A DNA stretch of 64,000 nt from Photobacterium lutimaris (GTDB lineage: Bacteria > Pseudomonadota > Gammaproteobacteria > Enterobacterales > Vibrionaceae). The stretch is taken from contig NZ_PYMH01000005.1 of NCBI RefSeq assembly GCF_003025555.1, forward strand, positions 62,001 to 126,000. Reading direction: 5' to 3'. Below, piece by piece: positions 53,995 to 62,598 of this stretch; the stretch's first letter is position 1; each line of letters begins with the position of its first letter. The notes beneath the pieces are model-generated. The model saw nothing but the letters and a program-made list of their open reading frames with translations. It ran no database searches and had not been told where the DNA came from. The translations under genes and the position numbers were made by a program.

Positions 53995-55070
53995 CAGCCA
54001 GCCTCCCTAAAGGTAAAACGCTCTTGCTCGCGGACTTCCACTTTCTGCCCCGGCCTCACCCGATGGATCCCGCGGGTGATCACTCGCTCACCTTCCTCGA
54101 TGCCAACCAGCACTTCAACCTCGCCCCGACGGCGAAATCCCAGTTCAACCTCACGCTGCTCGACAGTGCCATCTTCACTCACTACAAACAAAAAATGCAG
54201 CTGCTGGCGGGAAACCAGCGCTTCTTCCGGTACCACCAACCCCTGATGCTCACCAACGATCAAGGAGAGGGTCATCAGCATGCCGGGCCGTAACCGTAAG
54301 TCACGGTTGGCAATATCGGCCCGTACCACCATTGCGCGGGTCTGGGGGTTAATACGGCTCTCAATACTGGCGACCTGACCACGGAAAATTTCATTGGGAT
54401 ACGCTGCGGTGCTGGCTTCGATCACCGCGCCTTGATTAACTAAAGCGAAAAACGCCTCAGGAATAGAGAAATCGAGTTTTACCGTGGCAATATCATCAAG
54501 GGTGGTGATCACTACCCCTGGAGTCAACAGTGCACCGGGGCTGATCTGGCGAAACCCCAATACACCGGAAAACGGCGCATGGATATACCTTGCCGCTAAT
54601 TCGGCCTCAATCTGAGCCAGCACCGCCTTAGCCACTTCAATATCGGTATAGATAGCATCCAGCTCAGAGCGTGCAATAGTATTGCGCTTGACCAACCCTT
54701 CGATACGCTTGTACTCGCGGCGTTGCTCTTTGAGATTAGCCTTGGCAGCGCGTACTTTGGCTTGCTGCTCGTCGGCATGCAAAGTAACCAGTAACTGGCC
54801 TGCTGAAATGGACTGGCCATCCTCAAAAAGGATCCTATCGACTTTTTCGGTCACCTTGGCCGTGAGCACTATCGACTCACGTGACTTTACGGTGCCCAGC
54901 GCCTCCACTTCACGCCGGACCAGTTTTTTTTGCACCTCAGCCACCACCACCGTTGGCGTCGGCATTGAACGTACGGCGGACACACCAGCTGACAAGTATT
55001 CCTTGTAGGCAATACCCGCTACCAGCAAAGCGAGGAGCAGTATACTGATCAGAGTCCCTTTCAAACGCAC
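53994..55070 (-). CDS. RND periplasmic adaptor (membrane fusion protein), second system
   Basis: A 358-residue AcrA/MexE-type adaptor. The N-terminal hydrophobic segment (GTLISILLLALLVAGIAY) acts as membrane anchor or signal; no lipobox is seen. Lipoyl halves (VDRILFEDGQSISAGQLLVTL and ARYIHAPFSGVLGFRQ) flank a coiled coil, followed by barrel domains. The GTG at 55070 has AAGGA six bases upstream; the longer open frame extends into non-coding sequence. It is coupled to the pump gene by a one-base overlap. Confidence 0.9.
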   Translation of the reverse strand: MRLKGTLISILLLALLVAGIAYKEYLSAGVSAVRSMPTPTVVVAEVQKKLVRREVEALGTVKSRESIVLTAKVTEKVDRILFEDGQSISAGQLLVTLHADEQQAKVRAAKANLKEQRREYKRIEGLVKRNTIARSELDAIYTDIEVAKAVLAQIEAELAARYIHAPFSGVLGFRQISPGALLTPGVVITTLDDIATVKLDFSIPEAFFALVNQGAVIEASTAAYPNEIFRGQVASIESRINPQTRAMVVRADIANRDLRLRPGMLMTLSLIVGEHQGLVVPEEALVSRQQLHFLFVVSEDGTVEQREVELGFRRRGEVEVLVGIEEGERVITRGIHRVRPGQKVEVREQERFTFREAG

Positions 55071-55213
55071 GCAGTATCCTTCTGAGGGGAATGGGAAAAT
55101 TACAGCTGATATAGTCAGTATAGAAAGGGAGAAGCTGGTGGGCGGTGAAATTGACCATTGAAGAGACGGGAAAGAATGAGCGGGGCAGGAAGCCATATTA
55201 CAGGCAAAAAAAA

Positions 55214-55234
55214 GCGAGCCGGTCGATGGCTCGC
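55214..55234 (-). terminator. Minus-strand terminator
   Basis: A seven-pair stem, GCGAGCC/GGCTCGC with a seven-base loop, is followed on the minus strand by eight T. It lies about 270 bases after the patatin gene stop and would end that transcript or a separate small RNA. Confidence 0.8.
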
Positions 55235-55502
55235 AAAATAACTCATATATTGCATTTCGAGAGGGTGACTAGGTCAACCCAGTATCCATACCAGTGAAAA
55301 CCTAACTCATCGAAAGGGACAAAGGTTATATCCGTAGAATATTTTGCCTCAGCACAACGTTCTGTTGTCAGGAAAATGTCAGAAATAACAAAGCAATGTC
55401 TACCCATGAGGTCACGGTTCCAATTTTCATGAAACAGCTCAGTGACGGCTCGGAAATGCAGGGAGCAACCTCAGTTCATAACAACTAAGGGTTTATGCCT
55501 CG
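55235..55502 (-). other. 3' untranslated region of the patatin gene or small-RNA candidate
   Basis: About 270 gene-free bases between the patatin stop and a strong terminator on the same strand. That length is unusual for a simple 3' end and would fit a 3'-derived or independent small RNA. No promoter could be fixed by eye. Confidence 0.3.
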
Positions 55503-57785
55503 CTAGTCAAACGTGGTGCCCAGCGAGAGGTAGAAGGAACTCTGCCCCCCTTCAGCCATGCCATAGGCTAGGTATACCGGTCCGATAGGGGTATCTAACC
55601 CCACAAACAAACTTCCAGCCGCCAAGCTGGAGTCAACACTAATGTCCGACTTATCATCCCATACCCCGCCTTGCTCCAACGAACCACCGATATACACCGG
55701 AACCGACACGGCACCGAAATTATTATCCAGTAGCCGGTAGCTATACACTAACGCACCAAACAGCTTGTACCGGCCATTGAGCTCATAGCGATGGTAACCC
55801 GACAGATTGAACAGCCCCCCCAGGTCCTGCACATAAACCGGCAACAGATCATCGCCATCATAACCACCCGCTTGCATGGTCGCGATCAGGCTATGCCTTT
55901 CATAGCTAAACGGTTTAAGTAGCTTCATTTGTGCGTAAACGCTGTCGCTCGATATCGTACCTTCATCATTGAACGAACTGCGGCTGGCGCCAAGCCCAAC
56001 TTCGGTATGGAGCATAAAACCTTCGCGCGGGAAGAACAGGCTGTCTAGATCATCATAGACAAAAGACACATAGGGCCCATGGACCGAATAGTCCTGATTA
56101 TTAGCGATATTGATTTCGCTGACCTCACCAACCCCCCCCCGGTAACCCACCGCCAGCGAACTCCATGGTTGCAAATTCCACCCCAGCTCAGCATAGCCAT
56201 TGTAAACACTGTACTCGGTTTTGGCCGACGTGCCCGGCTCTCGGCCAATCATGTCCGCTTGCTCATCCGACAAAATAAACTCACGCACTTCGCGATTCCA
56301 GTTGATACCGAATGAGGTATAGGTATTTTTTTGGTAATCGAGCGGAAAATAGAAACTGGTATCAATTTTCTTCCAGCTCCCCAGCAACCATTCAAACTGC
56401 CACTCCCCGCCCTTATCAGTGAGGTTGGTATAGATATACTGGGTGCCGAAGGCAAAATCCGAGCGGTTGGCAAAGTCATCTTCCAACGCAAACTTCAAGT
56501 TGAGGTAACCCGGCCCCCAGGACTTCTCCCGGACATCCATCACCAATGTACTCTCATCATTCTGATGCTCGATTTGATAGGTGACACGCTCGAAGATATC
56601 TTGTCGGTTGAGCCTTTTCACCGCTTCATCCATCTCTTCGTTGGTGATCACCCGACCCGCCTTGAGATCCATGATTTCAAGCAATGCCAAATCAGAGCGC
56701 TTGGAGTGATTATTCACCTCAATCCGGTCGATATAGTAAGCCGAGCTAGCCAGCACCTGTGAACGACGATCCAGTTTATCACTCAGATACGTTTGGTAAT
56801 CTTGTTCTGATAGCTGATAGCGCTTGAGCTGCACCAGTGCATCCTGCGCCACTTTGCGACCGGCAACATAAGCTCGCTCCATTTTGTCGAAATCAGGAGC
56901 CAACATGAAAGATACATCTGGCTGAAGATAGACATCCCCCTCGCCCATCAACGCCATTTGCTGATCGGAACTGGTATTGGTCATAAACGTGGTGAGCTGA
57001 CCGATAATATTGAACGCACTGTTGAGATCGTCTTCTACGAATAACGCATCACGAAGATCAACCGCAATGATCACGTCGGCGCCCAACGCCTGAGCCACAT
57101 CAACGGGCATATTGTTGACGATACCGCCATCCACCAAGATCTGGTTGCCAACCCGCATCGGTTGAAGAGCACCCGGTACCGTCATCGAAGCCTGCATCGC
57201 CGTGGCCAGGTGCCCACTTTCAAGCACCACCGGCAGAACATGGACGATGTCTGTTGCTACTGCCCGGTACGGTATCGCCAAATCGTCAAAACTATCGAGC
57301 GCAGGGAGATTGTCGGTCAGGCGGCCAAGCAAAATAGCCATGCCCTGCCCCTGAAAGGCACCGGGTTTGGATTGGTAGTTTCCTTGAAGATCAATACCGA
57401 TATCGGTATAGATTTGGTAATTGTCATTTTGCTGTTTACGCCGCAACTCCAAATCATTGCGACCCACACGATCGTTATAGCCGCTCTGCCAGTCAGCAGC
57501 CATCGTTTTTTGCTGCACTTCTCGGGCAGACAGGCCCATGGCATACATACCACCCACATAGGCCCCCATGCTAGTACCGGTGACCACATCAACCGGGATC
57601 CGGTTCTCCTCCAATACCGATAGTACGCCAATATGAGCAGCCCCTTTAGCACCACCACCACTGAGTACCACGCCGATCTGTGGGCGAGATTCTGCCGCCA
57701 CTGCGCTGAAGGTTGCCGAAGCAACCCCAACAACAGTGAGCAACAAACTGCCCTGCCAGCGCCGACACATTTTCCGCCACTCCAT
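55503..57785 (-). CDS. Type Vd patatin-like phospholipase autotransporter
   Basis: A protein of about 760 residues. A signal peptide covers 1-31. A patatin domain follows with the oxyanion loop GGGAKG (43-48), the nucleophile Ser72 in GTSMG, and the dyad Asp in VDGGIVNN near 220. After a POTRA-like segment (IDRIEVNNHSKRSDLALLEIM) comes a C-terminal outer-membrane barrel ending in aromatic-rich strands. This is the type Vd layout of P. aeruginosa PlpD: the barrel carries a phospholipase A to the cell surface. I chose the ATG at 57785, with AGGA six bases upstream. Confidence 0.9.
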   Translation of the reverse strand: MEWRKMCRRWQGSLLLTVVGVASATFSAVAAESRPQIGVVLSGGGAKGAAHIGVLSVLEENRIPVDVVTGTSMGAYVGGMYAMGLSAREVQQKTMAADWQSGYNDRVGRNDLELRRKQQNDNYQIYTDIGIDLQGNYQSKPGAFQGQGMAILLGRLTDNLPALDSFDDLAIPYRAVATDIVHVLPVVLESGHLATAMQASMTVPGALQPMRVGNQILVDGGIVNNMPVDVAQALGADVIIAVDLRDALFVEDDLNSAFNIIGQLTTFMTNTSSDQQMALMGEGDVYLQPDVSFMLAPDFDKMERAYVAGRKVAQDALVQLKRYQLSEQDYQTYLSDKLDRRSQVLASSAYYIDRIEVNNHSKRSDLALLEIMDLKAGRVITNEEMDEAVKRLNRQDIFERVTYQIEHQNDESTLVMDVREKSWGPGYLNLKFALEDDFANRSDFAFGTQYIYTNLTDKGGEWQFEWLLGSWKKIDTSFYFPLDYQKNTYTSFGINWNREVREFILSDEQADMIGREPGTSAKTEYSVYNGYAELGWNLQPWSSLAVGYRGGVGEVSEINIANNQDYSVHGPYVSFVYDDLDSLFFPREGFMLHTEVGLGASRSSFNDEGTISSDSVYAQMKLLKPFSYERHSLIATMQAGGYDGDDLLPVYVQDLGGLFNLSGYHRYELNGRYKLFGALVYSYRLLDNNFGAVSVPVYIGGSLEQGGVWDDKSDISVDSSLAAGSLFVGLDTPIGPVYLAYGMAEGGQSSFYLSLGTTFD

Positions 57786-57984
57786 GACACATCCTATAAC
57801 TTGGATTAATCGCAATAACACCAAACTCACCAATATTCAGGCCGACCCACGAGAATTAAAAGGAGCAGATATAAGGCACTGTATTTTGATGTATTCATAT
57901 CCATCAACATCGAGTAACACATATGATCAGAATATTGCTAACGTAGGTATAATATACCCAAGTTAGCTGAACAACAGGCATATA

Positions 57985-58019
57985 AAAAAACCGGTCAGTA
58001 AGTCACTGACCGGTTTTTT
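57985..58019. terminator. Terminator after rctB
   Basis: A very strong symmetric stem, AAAAAACCGGTCAGT/ACTGACCGGTTTTTT, lies about 20 bases after the rctB stop codon. A and T runs on both sides allow it to work in both directions. Confidence 0.88.
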
Positions 58020-58039
58020 ATATTATTCATAGTGCGAAC

Positions 58040-60040
58040 TTAGCTGCCGCTGGCGATATCGCTCAGCGCATGCATCACCTGTTCGTTGACGTGGCCTTCA
58101 TAAACCAACTTGCAGACTTTACGCCTTACTGCCAGACCTGAGATAAGCCGCTCGATCGACAAATGGCCCTGGTCTTGCTGAGCGTTGTACAACTCAATCG
58201 TTTTACTCAAGGTCTCGTATGGGACAACATCGCCACCAACTCGAAGCCAATCAAGCTTCTCCAATAAGCTGTGGCACTCTTCACTTATTGAGGCGATAGA
58301 ATGTCCGCTCATTGCCGATAACGCCGTTATACTGCGCTGTAGGGCTTCTGAGGATGTATACTTCGACAAGGTAATGGTCAATTCATCCGCATTGATCTCA
58401 ACCAAGTGCTTACGAAGCTTCACACGGCGACCCAAGCGTCCCTTCGGACGGCCTTCTTTGCGCTGGATCGGTTCAAATTCACCGTCAATGATCTCGGAAA
58501 GCTGATCAAGCTCCCGCTTCGGCAAAATTTCATTCCGTAGCGGGTTTGGCATGGTCGGTGCCATGGTGCGCTTGCCTTCATTGGTCGTTTTCGCCCGAGA
58601 AAAACGGATCACTTCATCGACATCACAGCGAATATCGATTTGGTAATCGCAATAACGCTTACCTTCCTCGTGCGGTGTGATCGTCAAATGATACCCCCAC
58701 AAGTTAACCGCAAATACATGATCGGTGATCTTATCTTCGGCCAGTTTGCTCAGCTCGCGGATCAAGTCGGTTGAAAAACGACGCCATTCAATGTTGCGGG
58801 CCAACTTTTGGTTCAACTCACTCAGCATCATCGAGTCAGTGTAGCGGCGTGACATCCTGCTTCTGAAGAACGAATAGAGCTGGAACACCAAGGTATGCTG
58901 GCGCAGGATCTCCGGCGGAAACAGGAAGAAATAATCCCGGGTCAGCAGCTCATCAAAAAATGATGGCTCCCACACCAAGATATACAAATTTGGCTTGATC
59001 CTAATCTCACCATCATCCCCTTCGGTCGGTGCTTCTTCGGATGCTGTGATGGTTCGGGCCAGGAAACGGAAACGGTCACTCTTGAACCCTTCCGGCATAT
59101 TTTCACTCATCCAGCGACCGGTCAGTTCATGCAGCTGGAAATCAGTAAACTCAATACGATCAATACTTTCGCGAATAGAATCACGAGCAGGACCACTGTC
59201 TTTCTTGCCCCTTAGTGCAAGAATATCTGTGATGTATACCGGCGTTTTATTGCCCATACTGCGTGACTGGATTTCATAATCGGCAATGTGATGATCGTGG
59301 TATTGCACCGTCAGGGTGAACAAGGCAAACAGGGTCATCAGATCATCAACGGTCATGATCGATTTTGAAGATCGTGTCTCGATGATCGCCTTGGTACCAC
59401 TGATCGCCACCATAGATTTCTGATAGCTCTTTTTGGTGCGAGGTGGGGCCAGTGCCTGATCGATGATCCCCGCCCAGCTGGTGGGAGAGATCACAATCTG
59501 ATCAGCTTCATCCGGCATGCTTGGCGGTGTACCCAAACCATGTTCACTCAGTAATTGGCGGTTTACATGATTTTGTGCCAATGCCTTTGAACGTTTTTGT
59601 TTTTCTTTGGCTTTGGATTGCTCTGAATTCAAGCTTCCGGTGCCAAGCTGTGAGATCAGCATGGCTGGGTTGATGAAATGATGCAACATGGTCTTACCCG
59701 CAAGCCCTTCTTCAAACCTTACGGGCTGTTGTTTGAACAGACCGATATTAACCGCCGCTCTTAAGCGTTGCTGGATCGCAGCTCGGGTCAAATGGCCTTC
59801 CGTTGCTTCAACCAACTCGGTGGTCGATACCATACCATCATGAGTAGATAAGCCACGTAGCGAAATCAAGTTGAGTAACTCGATGATGCTTTTGGTGACA
59901 CCTTTGAAGTGTTGGTACTGTGGAAGCCAATCGATCAAGTTTGCCGGGATCGAGAACAAATGCCCATCTTTGTGGGATCGTGGAGCGTGGATCAATATCT
60001 TCTCAGGATTGTTATTCTTTGATGAAAGCGCGGAATTCAT
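58040..60040 (-). CDS. rctB: RctB, replication initiator of chromosome II
   Basis: A 666-residue initiator specific to the second chromosome of Vibrionaceae. It matches V. cholerae RctB through most of its length, for example HFKGVTKSIIELLNLISLRG near residue 40, then LAPPRTKKSYQKSMVAISGT and LRGKKDSGPARDSIRESIDR. The C-terminal NEQVMHAL end also fits. RctB binds 12-mer iterons and single-stranded ATCA motifs to open the origin, and longer sites to limit it. The gene starts about 140 bases from the AT-rich opening region and reads away from it. The ribosome-binding site is weak, which would suit tight control of initiator level. Confidence 0.97.
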   Translation of the reverse strand: MNSALSSKNNNPEKILIHAPRSHKDGHLFSIPANLIDWLPQYQHFKGVTKSIIELLNLISLRGLSTHDGMVSTTELVEATEGHLTRAAIQQRLRAAVNIGLFKQQPVRFEEGLAGKTMLHHFINPAMLISQLGTGSLNSEQSKAKEKQKRSKALAQNHVNRQLLSEHGLGTPPSMPDEADQIVISPTSWAGIIDQALAPPRTKKSYQKSMVAISGTKAIIETRSSKSIMTVDDLMTLFALFTLTVQYHDHHIADYEIQSRSMGNKTPVYITDILALRGKKDSGPARDSIRESIDRIEFTDFQLHELTGRWMSENMPEGFKSDRFRFLARTITASEEAPTEGDDGEIRIKPNLYILVWEPSFFDELLTRDYFFLFPPEILRQHTLVFQLYSFFRSRMSRRYTDSMMLSELNQKLARNIEWRRFSTDLIRELSKLAEDKITDHVFAVNLWGYHLTITPHEEGKRYCDYQIDIRCDVDEVIRFSRAKTTNEGKRTMAPTMPNPLRNEILPKRELDQLSEIIDGEFEPIQRKEGRPKGRLGRRVKLRKHLVEINADELTITLSKYTSSEALQRSITALSAMSGHSIASISEECHSLLEKLDWLRVGGDVVPYETLSKTIELYNAQQDQGHLSIERLISGLAVRRKVCKLVYEGHVNEQVMHALSDIASGS

Positions 60041-60117
60041 TTGTCATTAGCCGTAGATGCATCATTTTTCCGTGAAAGATTAATAGAAATATGACAAGAA
60101 AGAAAGATCTTTTATTG

Positions 60118-60180
60118 GCTTTTTTTAAACTGATCTTATTGTTTATTTTGATCTTATTGATTATATGATCTTATGATCTG
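60118..60180. other. AT-rich duplex-opening (DUE) region with TGATCT repeats
   Basis: A very AT-rich run of about 60 bases with four copies of TGATCT (near 60131, 60149, 60166 and 60174), the first three extending to TGATCTTA. It lies between rctB and the iterons, where the strand-opening region of V. cholerae oriCII is found. Dam sites are concentrated here. Confidence 0.7.
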
Positions 60181-60242
60181 GACGTTCACACGCCCGCAAG
60201 TCATTGAAATCAAAGGAGATAAAAAACAGCCAGATCGAAAGC

Positions 60243-60369
60243 ATGATCATGATACTTTTGGAAAGATGATCAACGCTTAGTTGAAACGATGATCATCAAG
60301 AGGCTGGAAATATGATCATCATCAATCTGCAAACATGATCATCAAGAGTAAGAAAGCATGATCATGGTG
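60243..60369 (+). repeat. Six RctB 12-mer iterons at exact 23-base spacing
   Basis: ATGATCA begins at 60243, 60266, 60289, 60312, 60335 and 60358, six direct copies each 23 bases from the next, or about two helical turns. Copies 3 and 5 are identical over 12 bases (ATGATCATCAAG). Each carries a Dam site, and methylation of it is needed for RctB binding in V. cholerae. Confidence 0.93.
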
Positions 60370-60379
60370 CACCCACAGG

Positions 60380-60388
60380 TTATCCACA
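60380..60388 (+). other. DnaA box
   Basis: TTATCCACA is a perfect consensus DnaA box, 11 bases after the last iteron. It is the only perfect one I see in the region and matches the single box of V. cholerae oriCII. Confidence 0.88.
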
Positions 60389-60478
60389 GGGGGAATTAAA
60401 AATCAGTCTTAAAATGGGTTCTTTCGGTGTATCAGAGAAGCCCTAGTCTTCCATTTTACCCTTTTGGGCACCGGAAAG

Positions 60479-61005
60479 ATGATCACGCTGGTGTCATTTA
60501 ACGTGATGTTAAGTGCTTTTTGCCTAGGTGCACTCTTTAGCGAAGAAATATTGACCATAGTTGATTTGACACTCGCCGTATTCTACCAGAGATTTATCAT
60601 GTGTCCGTAGCGGATGTATGATCAAGTCATTGCTCGTGCATTTCAATTGTAACATCAAAGAGCAATTTACAGCCTTTGGTACTGCAAAATAGTCGTGTTC
60701 TTGTCGGCTAAGCCCTTATCAGACCTACATTCACCGTAATTTACCCGGTTATCTTCATGCTTTCGGGAAGATGCGTTCTAAGATCAATTTACACCGTCAA
60801 TCACTTGATCATTTTTCCGATCAAGCTTGCGCACTGTCCGGGCTTTGTTTCGCTGGATTTCTACCTTGATCATGCTTCGTGATCTTGTTCAATATACAGG
60901 AACGATGATCAAGCCGATGTGCATTCAAGTGAGTGTCGATCAAGCCAGGCCGCTAATTTCATGCTGATCGACGCGGACGGACTTTTGCTGTATTTGGTTG
61001 ATCAT
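60479..61005. repeat. Isolated RctB-type 12-mers in the control region
   Basis: ATGATCA-type sites occur at 60479-60490 (+), 60618-60629 (+), 60801-60812 (-), 60862-60873 (-), 60905-60916 (+) and 60994-61005 (-). Four of them extend to ATGATCAAG. They are irregularly spaced and of mixed direction, unlike the origin array, which fits initiator titration or promoter control. Confidence 0.7.
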
Positions 61006-61154
61006 AATGAAATCGTTCGATTTCATTATAAATTTTGCCAATTTCCATAGAGAGCGGTTCATCGTGGAAAATGAGGATGAAATTGAGTCAAAGTGACAGC
61101 GTCCGTAAACTAGCCAAAAAAGCCACGCTTCCGGGTAATAGCCCTTAATTAGGA

Positions 61155-61167
61155 TTTACATTGTAAA
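61155..61167. other. parS2 centromere site next to parA
   Basis: TTTACATTGTAAA, identical to the site at 30691, matches the chromosome II parS consensus. It lies about 210 bases upstream of parA, where ParB2 can load beside the origin. Confidence 0.87.
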
Positions 61168-61376
61168 ATTGTGACGCCGTAACACTTTTACTTTTTGAGT
61201 ATTTCCAAGTCAATCACTCTCGTTTGTCATCTACATTCGACTGGAATTTGTCGGTTTTTTACGCTTTATTTCGCTTTATGCTGAGATAAATATCACATGT
61301 CTACGTTCAGCTTTTTATTGTTTTGGTGTTTTTTTGCTGTACAATAAAGCAAAATGTTTCAAGGTGAATAAAGACA

Positions 61377-62591
61377 ATGAACAGGGAACAAACCATAGAC
61401 AACTTGCTCAATATCGCCGAGCAGACGAAGCAGGTCCAAGCGGACCGAATTGAGATTGTATTGGAAGAGCGCCGCGAAGAAGCGTTCCCCCCGATGTCAA
61501 AAGCATTGATGGAAAGTCGCTCGGGTCTTACCCGCCGCAAATTGGATGATGCTATTTCCCGTATGGAAGCGAATGGCCATCAATTTACTAAAAACAATGC
61601 CAATCATTATTCTATTAGCCTGGAAGAAGCCCATCAGTTGATGGATGCGACAAAAAAGCCGGCTTTTTACGAGCGAGAAGGTGCCGGTCGCAAGCCGTGG
61701 ATTGTGAATGTCCAGAATCAGAAAGGTGGTACCGGCAAATCGATGACAGCGGTACATCTAGCAGCATGTCTTGCATTGGATCTGGACAAGCGCTACCGAA
61801 TTTGTCTGATTGACCTTGATCCACAGGGTTCATTGCGTTTGTTCCTTAACCCGCAGATCAGTGTGGGCGATCAGGAAACCATTTATTCAGCGGTTGATGT
61901 CATGCTGGAAAATGTGCCTGAGGGTCAAGCCATCGATAAGGAATTCGTGATGGGTAATGTGGTGATGCCAACCCAATACCCGAATTTGAAAACCATTGCA
62001 GCCTTCCCTGAAGATGCCATGTTTAATGCCGATGCATGGCAGGATCTGGCAGAAAATCAGGACTTGAACATTGTGCGCCTGCTTAAGGAAAAAGTTATCG
62101 ATCCTATTGCTGATGAATTCGACATCATCATGATCGACACCGGTCCGCACATTGATCCGCTGGTTTGGAATGCCATGTATGCTTCAAATGCACTGATCAT
62201 TCCTTGTGCGGCAAAGCGCCTTGACTGGGCTTCTACTGTTAACTTTTTCCAGCATTTACCTACAGTTTACGAGATGTTCCCTGAAGATTGGCACGGTTTG
62301 GAGTTTATCCGACTGATGCCGACTATGTTCGAGGATGACAATAAGAAGCAGGTTTCGGTGCTCACCGAAATGAATTACCTGCTTCGTGAACAAGTCATGA
62401 TGGCTACGGTACCGCGAAGCCGTGCCTTTGAGACTTGTGCCGATACCTATAGCACTGTGTTCGACCTAACGGCGGCCGAATTTGAAGGGGGCAAAAAGAC
62501 CCTTTCAACAGCGCAAGATGCGATCCAACGTGTTGGCCTAGAGTTAGAGCGTGTAATGCACTCTCACTGGGCTAACCTGAACCGGGAGTAA
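61377..62591 (+). CDS. parA: ParA2, chromosome II partition ATPase
   Basis: A 404-residue ParA of the P1/type Ia form. An N-terminal winged-helix DNA-binding part (about 1-90; TRRKLDDAISRMEANGH) is followed by a Walker ATPase with the deviant Walker A KGGTGKS (116-122), LIDLDPQGSL and IIMIDTGPHIDP. It moves ParB-parS2 complexes to position the chromosome II origin. A TTGTTT/TACAAT promoter with 16-base spacing lies at about 61318-61345. parB follows after seven bases. Confidence 0.95.
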   Translation: MNREQTIDNLLNIAEQTKQVQADRIEIVLEERREEAFPPMSKALMESRSGLTRRKLDDAISRMEANGHQFTKNNANHYSISLEEAHQLMDATKKPAFYEREGAGRKPWIVNVQNQKGGTGKSMTAVHLAACLALDLDKRYRICLIDLDPQGSLRLFLNPQISVGDQETIYSAVDVMLENVPEGQAIDKEFVMGNVVMPTQYPNLKTIAAFPEDAMFNADAWQDLAENQDLNIVRLLKEKVIDPIADEFDIIMIDTGPHIDPLVWNAMYASNALIIPCAAKRLDWASTVNFFQHLPTVYEMFPEDWHGLEFIRLMPTMFEDDNKKQVSVLTEMNYLLREQVMMATVPRSRAFETCADTYSTVFDLTAAEFEGGKKTLSTAQDAIQRVGLELERVMHSHWANLNRE

Positions 62592-62598
62592 TGAGTGG

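Larger units (their letters stand above)
60041..61376. other. Replication origin region of chromosome II (oriCII plus control region)
   Basis: 1.3 kb between rctB and parA with unusually many GATC sites. In order from rctB: AT-rich opening region, six 12-mer iterons at 23-base steps, a DnaA box, then a longer control region with isolated 12-mers in both directions and a parS2 site next to parA. In V. cholerae the second part carries the negative-control 39-mers and rctA. I could not identify 39-mers with certainty, though AATTTAC recurs near 60663, 60740 and 60785. Confidence 0.93.

Noticed and set aside
60243..61005. CRISPR-like array because of regularly spaced repeats
   Set aside because: The repeats are only 7-12 bases, are Dam-site iterons, and lie beside rctB; there are no unique spacers of CRISPR length and no cas genes.
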